Origin: Oscillospiraceae bacterium
GTDB lineage: Bacteria; Bacillota; Clostridia; Oscillospirales; Oscillospiraceae
Length of the DNA stretch: 64,000 nucleotides
Direction: 5' to 3'
Assembly (NCBI GenBank): GCA_910575505.1
Contig: CAJTFK010000002.1
Location: 124,001 to 188,000, forward strand
Each line of letters begins with the position of its first letter. Position 1 is the stretch's first letter. The notes beneath the pieces are model-generated. The model had not been told where the DNA came from, made no database searches, and saw nothing but the letters and a program-made list of their open reading frames with translations. The position numbers and the translations under genes were made by a program. Positions 62,425-64,000 of the stretch are shown one piece after another.

Positions 62425-62458
62425 CAGAACGGACGCCCCAGGGCGTCCGTTCTGTTTT
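62425..62458 (+). terminator. terminator of the 64-residue peptide gene
   Basis: CAGAACGGACGCCC-CA-GGGCGTCCGTTCTG followed by TTTT. Confidence 0.9.
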
Positions 62459-62482
62459 CCGGAGGAAGGGGCGGCGCATATG

Positions 62483-62590
62483 CTTTTTTGCGTGTCCCTG
62501 TTTTTTTGCGTGTCCCTGTTTTTTCGCGCGCCCCTGTCTTCCCGCGCGCCCCAGCTTTCTTGCGTTCCCCTACTTTTTTGCATTCCCCGG
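62483..62590. repeat. 18-nt minisatellite, six units
   Basis: Six consecutive 18-base units, type CTTTTTTGCGTGTCCCTG (62483, 62501, 62519, 62537, 62555, 62573), diverging towards the right. On the minus strand the units would encode hexapeptides such as GTRKKT, but no convincing gene contains them. It lies between a terminator and the next promoter. Confidence 0.85.
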
Positions 62591-62655
62591 CAGCCTTTTC
62601 GACACGCCGGAATAAAAAAGTTGAACCTATACCGCCGTATTTGTCTATTCCGCTC

Positions 62656-62685
62656 TTGCAACTCTCCTTTGGAATGGGGTATACT
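62656..62685 (+). promoter_or_regulatory. promoter of the aminotransferase gene
   Basis: TTGCAA (62656-62661), 18-base spacer, TATACT (62680-62685), 41 bases before the start codon. Confidence 0.75.
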
Positions 62686-62725
62686 GTTGCCGTAGAGAAC
62701 GGACGAATCATGAAAGGATGGATGT

Positions 62726-64000
62726 ATGATGAAACCTTATGCCCAGTTGTCCCCGGAAGAGCGCAGAGGGGAATACGCCCGTCTGCGGACAGAGTTTGAC
62801 GCCCTGAAGGCTCGGGGCCTCTCCCTGAACATGGCCCGGGGCAAGCCCAGCAAGGTGCAGGTGGATTTAATCAACGATATGTTCCAGCTGATGCAGGACC
62901 CTCAGGATTATATTTCTGACGGCATCGACGTGCGGAACTACGGTGAGCTGGCCGGGCTGCCCGCCGCCAAGGCGCTGTTTGCCGATATTCTGGGATGCAG
63001 GCCGGAGCAGGTTTTTGTAGGCGGAAATTCCAGCCTTCAGCTGATGTACGATACCGTTTCCAAGGGATACACCCACGGACTCGCCCACAGCCCCCGGCCC
63101 TGGTGCAGGGAGGAAACCGTCAGGTGGCTCTGCCCTTCTCCCGGCTATGACCGGCATTTCCGCATCACCGAGTCCTTCGGCTTTGAGCTGATCACCATTC
63201 CCATGACGGAGGACGGCCCTGATATGGACGCCGTGGAGGAGGCGGTGAAGGACCCCGCCGTCAAGGGCATCTGGTGCGTGCCCAAATATTCCAACCCCGA
63301 CGGCGTGATTTACTCCGACGAGACCATCCGGCGCTTTGCCAATCTGAAGCCCGCCGCCCCAGATTTCACCATTATGTGGGATAACGCCTACTGCATCCAC
63401 GAGTTCGAGGGGGACTATGTGGAATTTCCCGACATCCTCTCTCTCTGCGAGGCGGCGGGGAATCCGGACATGGTCTTTGAGTTTGCCTCCACCTCCAAGG
63501 TGACCCTGCCCGGCTCAGGCGTGGCCTGCTTCGCCTGCTCCAAAACCAACATGGAGCACATGGAAAAGCAGCTGACGGTTCAGGTCATCAGCTTTGACAA
63601 GGTGAACCAGCAGCGCCATGTCCTCTATCTCAGGGACAAGGCCCACAGCCTGGAGATTATGAAGCGCCACGCCTCCGTGATGGGACCCAAGTTCCGCTGT
63701 GTGGCGGACGCTCTGGACCGGGAGATTGCCCCCCTGGATATTGCCTCCTGGAAGCGGCCCAGGGGCGGCTACTTCGTGTCTGTCAACGCCATGGCCGGCA
63801 CGGCCAAAAGGACCCTGGCCCTGTGCAGGGAGGCCGGCGTCACCATGACGGATGCCGGCGCCACCTTCCCCTATGGCAAGGACCCCCGGGACAGCAACAT
63901 CCGGGTGGCCCCCTCCCTGCCCCCGGTGGAGGAGCTGGAGCAGGCCATGGAGATTTTCTGCGTCTGCCTCCGGATGGCGGCGCTGGAACAGCTGGGCTTG
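62726..64000 (+). CDS. PLP-dependent aminotransferase (Asp-aminotransferase family), 3-prime end outside window
   Basis: The frame from ATG 62726 (or ATG 62729; GAAAGGAT upstream) stays open to the end of the window, 425 codons. It reads MMKPYAQLSPEERRGEYARL, NMARGKPSKVQVDLINDMFQ, VFVGGNSSLQLMYDTVSKGY, GIWCVPKYSNPDGVIYSDET, MWDNAYCIHEFEGDYVEFPD, and FEFASTSKVTLPGSGVACF with the PLP lysine in STSK. This matches the fold type I group of long aspartate aminotransferases (PF12897 type) rather than AspC. It moves amino groups between aspartate or a related amino acid and 2-oxoglutarate. The gene has its own promoter. Confidence 0.88.
   Translation, partial: MMKPYAQLSPEERRGEYARLRTEFDALKARGLSLNMARGKPSKVQVDLINDMFQLMQDPQDYISDGIDVRNYGELAGLPAAKALFADILGCRPEQVFVGGNSSLQLMYDTVSKGYTHGLAHSPRPWCREETVRWLCPSPGYDRHFRITESFGFELITIPMTEDGPDMDAVEEAVKDPAVKGIWCVPKYSNPDGVIYSDETIRRFANLKPAAPDFTIMWDNAYCIHEFEGDYVEFPDILSLCEAAGNPDMVFEFASTSKVTLPGSGVACFACSKTNMEHMEKQLTVQVISFDKVNQQRHVLYLRDKAHSLEIMKRHASVMGPKFRCVADALDREIAPLDIASWKRPRGGYFVSVNAMAGTAKRTLALCREAGVTMTDAGATFPYGKDPRDSNIRVAPSLPPVEELEQAMEIFCVCLRMAALEQLGL

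Noticed and set aside
62124..62711. 195-codon minus-strand frame containing hexapeptide repeats (GTRKKT)
   Set aside because: It crosses a strong terminator, a peptide gene and a promoter; the repeat is better explained as a minisatellite.

Overview
The window is a GC-rich stretch (about 58-60 percent by eye) of a low-redundancy Firmicutes chromosome that spans the replication origin. The order dnaA-dnaN-rlbA-recF-remB-gyrB-gyrA on the minus strand, divergent from rpmH-rnpA-yidD-yidC-jag on the plus strand, is the classic Firmicutes origin layout. Two T-box leaders, S-layer-homology (SLH) proteins, strong AGGAGG ribosome binding sites, GC-rich codon use and melibiose/raffinose genes point to a gut Oscillospiraceae member (Flavonifractor/Lawsonibacter/Oscillibacter-like). 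The family-level placement is inference.

Layout. 1-3.8 kb: end of an SLH gene, mscL-rsmG, a MinD-type ATPase, methylglyoxal synthase and a possibly frameshifted small gene. 3.9-10.7 kb: T-box leader, then hisS, a membrane protein, an SLH protein, an Mrr-type nuclease and aspS; the aspS 3-prime end is tandemly duplicated. 10.7-18.3 kb: methyltransferase, Vat-type acetyltransferase, lipoprotein beta-N-acetylhexosaminidase, a mobile-looking 160-bp repeat, hypothetical genes, AlaX and two small-domain proteins. 18.3-24.6 kb (minus): purine permease, an undescribed XRE-plus-secreted-peptide cluster, LTA-synthase-like sulfatase. 24.7-28.4 kb (minus): a glycine T-box separated from glyS by three accessory genes. 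28.5-33.6 kb: DUF6440 peptide, orphan NADAR-type antitoxin, NAD synthase, DUF4304 gene with an in-frame stop, rnhA, DIP1984. 33.6-48.5 kb: origin block, with a perfect parS site, a recF 3-prime-end tandem repeat array and an oriC with DnaA boxes and DnaA-trios between dnaA and dnaN. 48.5-56.1 kb: hypothetical genes, gene relics, an SLH protein flanked by inverted-repeat elements, and an HscC/J-like chaperone pair. 56.2-61.7 kb: second copy of the 160-bp repeat, then AraC regulator, GH36 alpha-galactosidase and a GPH sugar carrier. 61.7-64 kb: a 64-residue peptide gene with its own promoter and terminator, an 18-nt minisatellite and a PLP aminotransferase running off the end.

How the parts fit together. 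The core blocks handle replication (DnaA, DnaN, RecF, gyrase, parS), RNase P and membrane insertion (RnpA, YidD, YidC, Jag) and tRNA charging (HisRS, AspRS, GlyRS, AlaX). Accessory genes sit inside both tRNA-synthetase transcription units, so they may be under T-box control. The AraC/alpha-galactosidase/carrier trio forms one alpha-galactoside utilisation unit.

The most unusual signals are (i) tandem duplication of the 3-prime ends of two essential or core genes (aspS and recF) together with hairpin sequences, (ii) the split glycine T-box/glyS unit, and (iii) the XRE-membrane regulator with a run of small secreted proteins that share a short motif.
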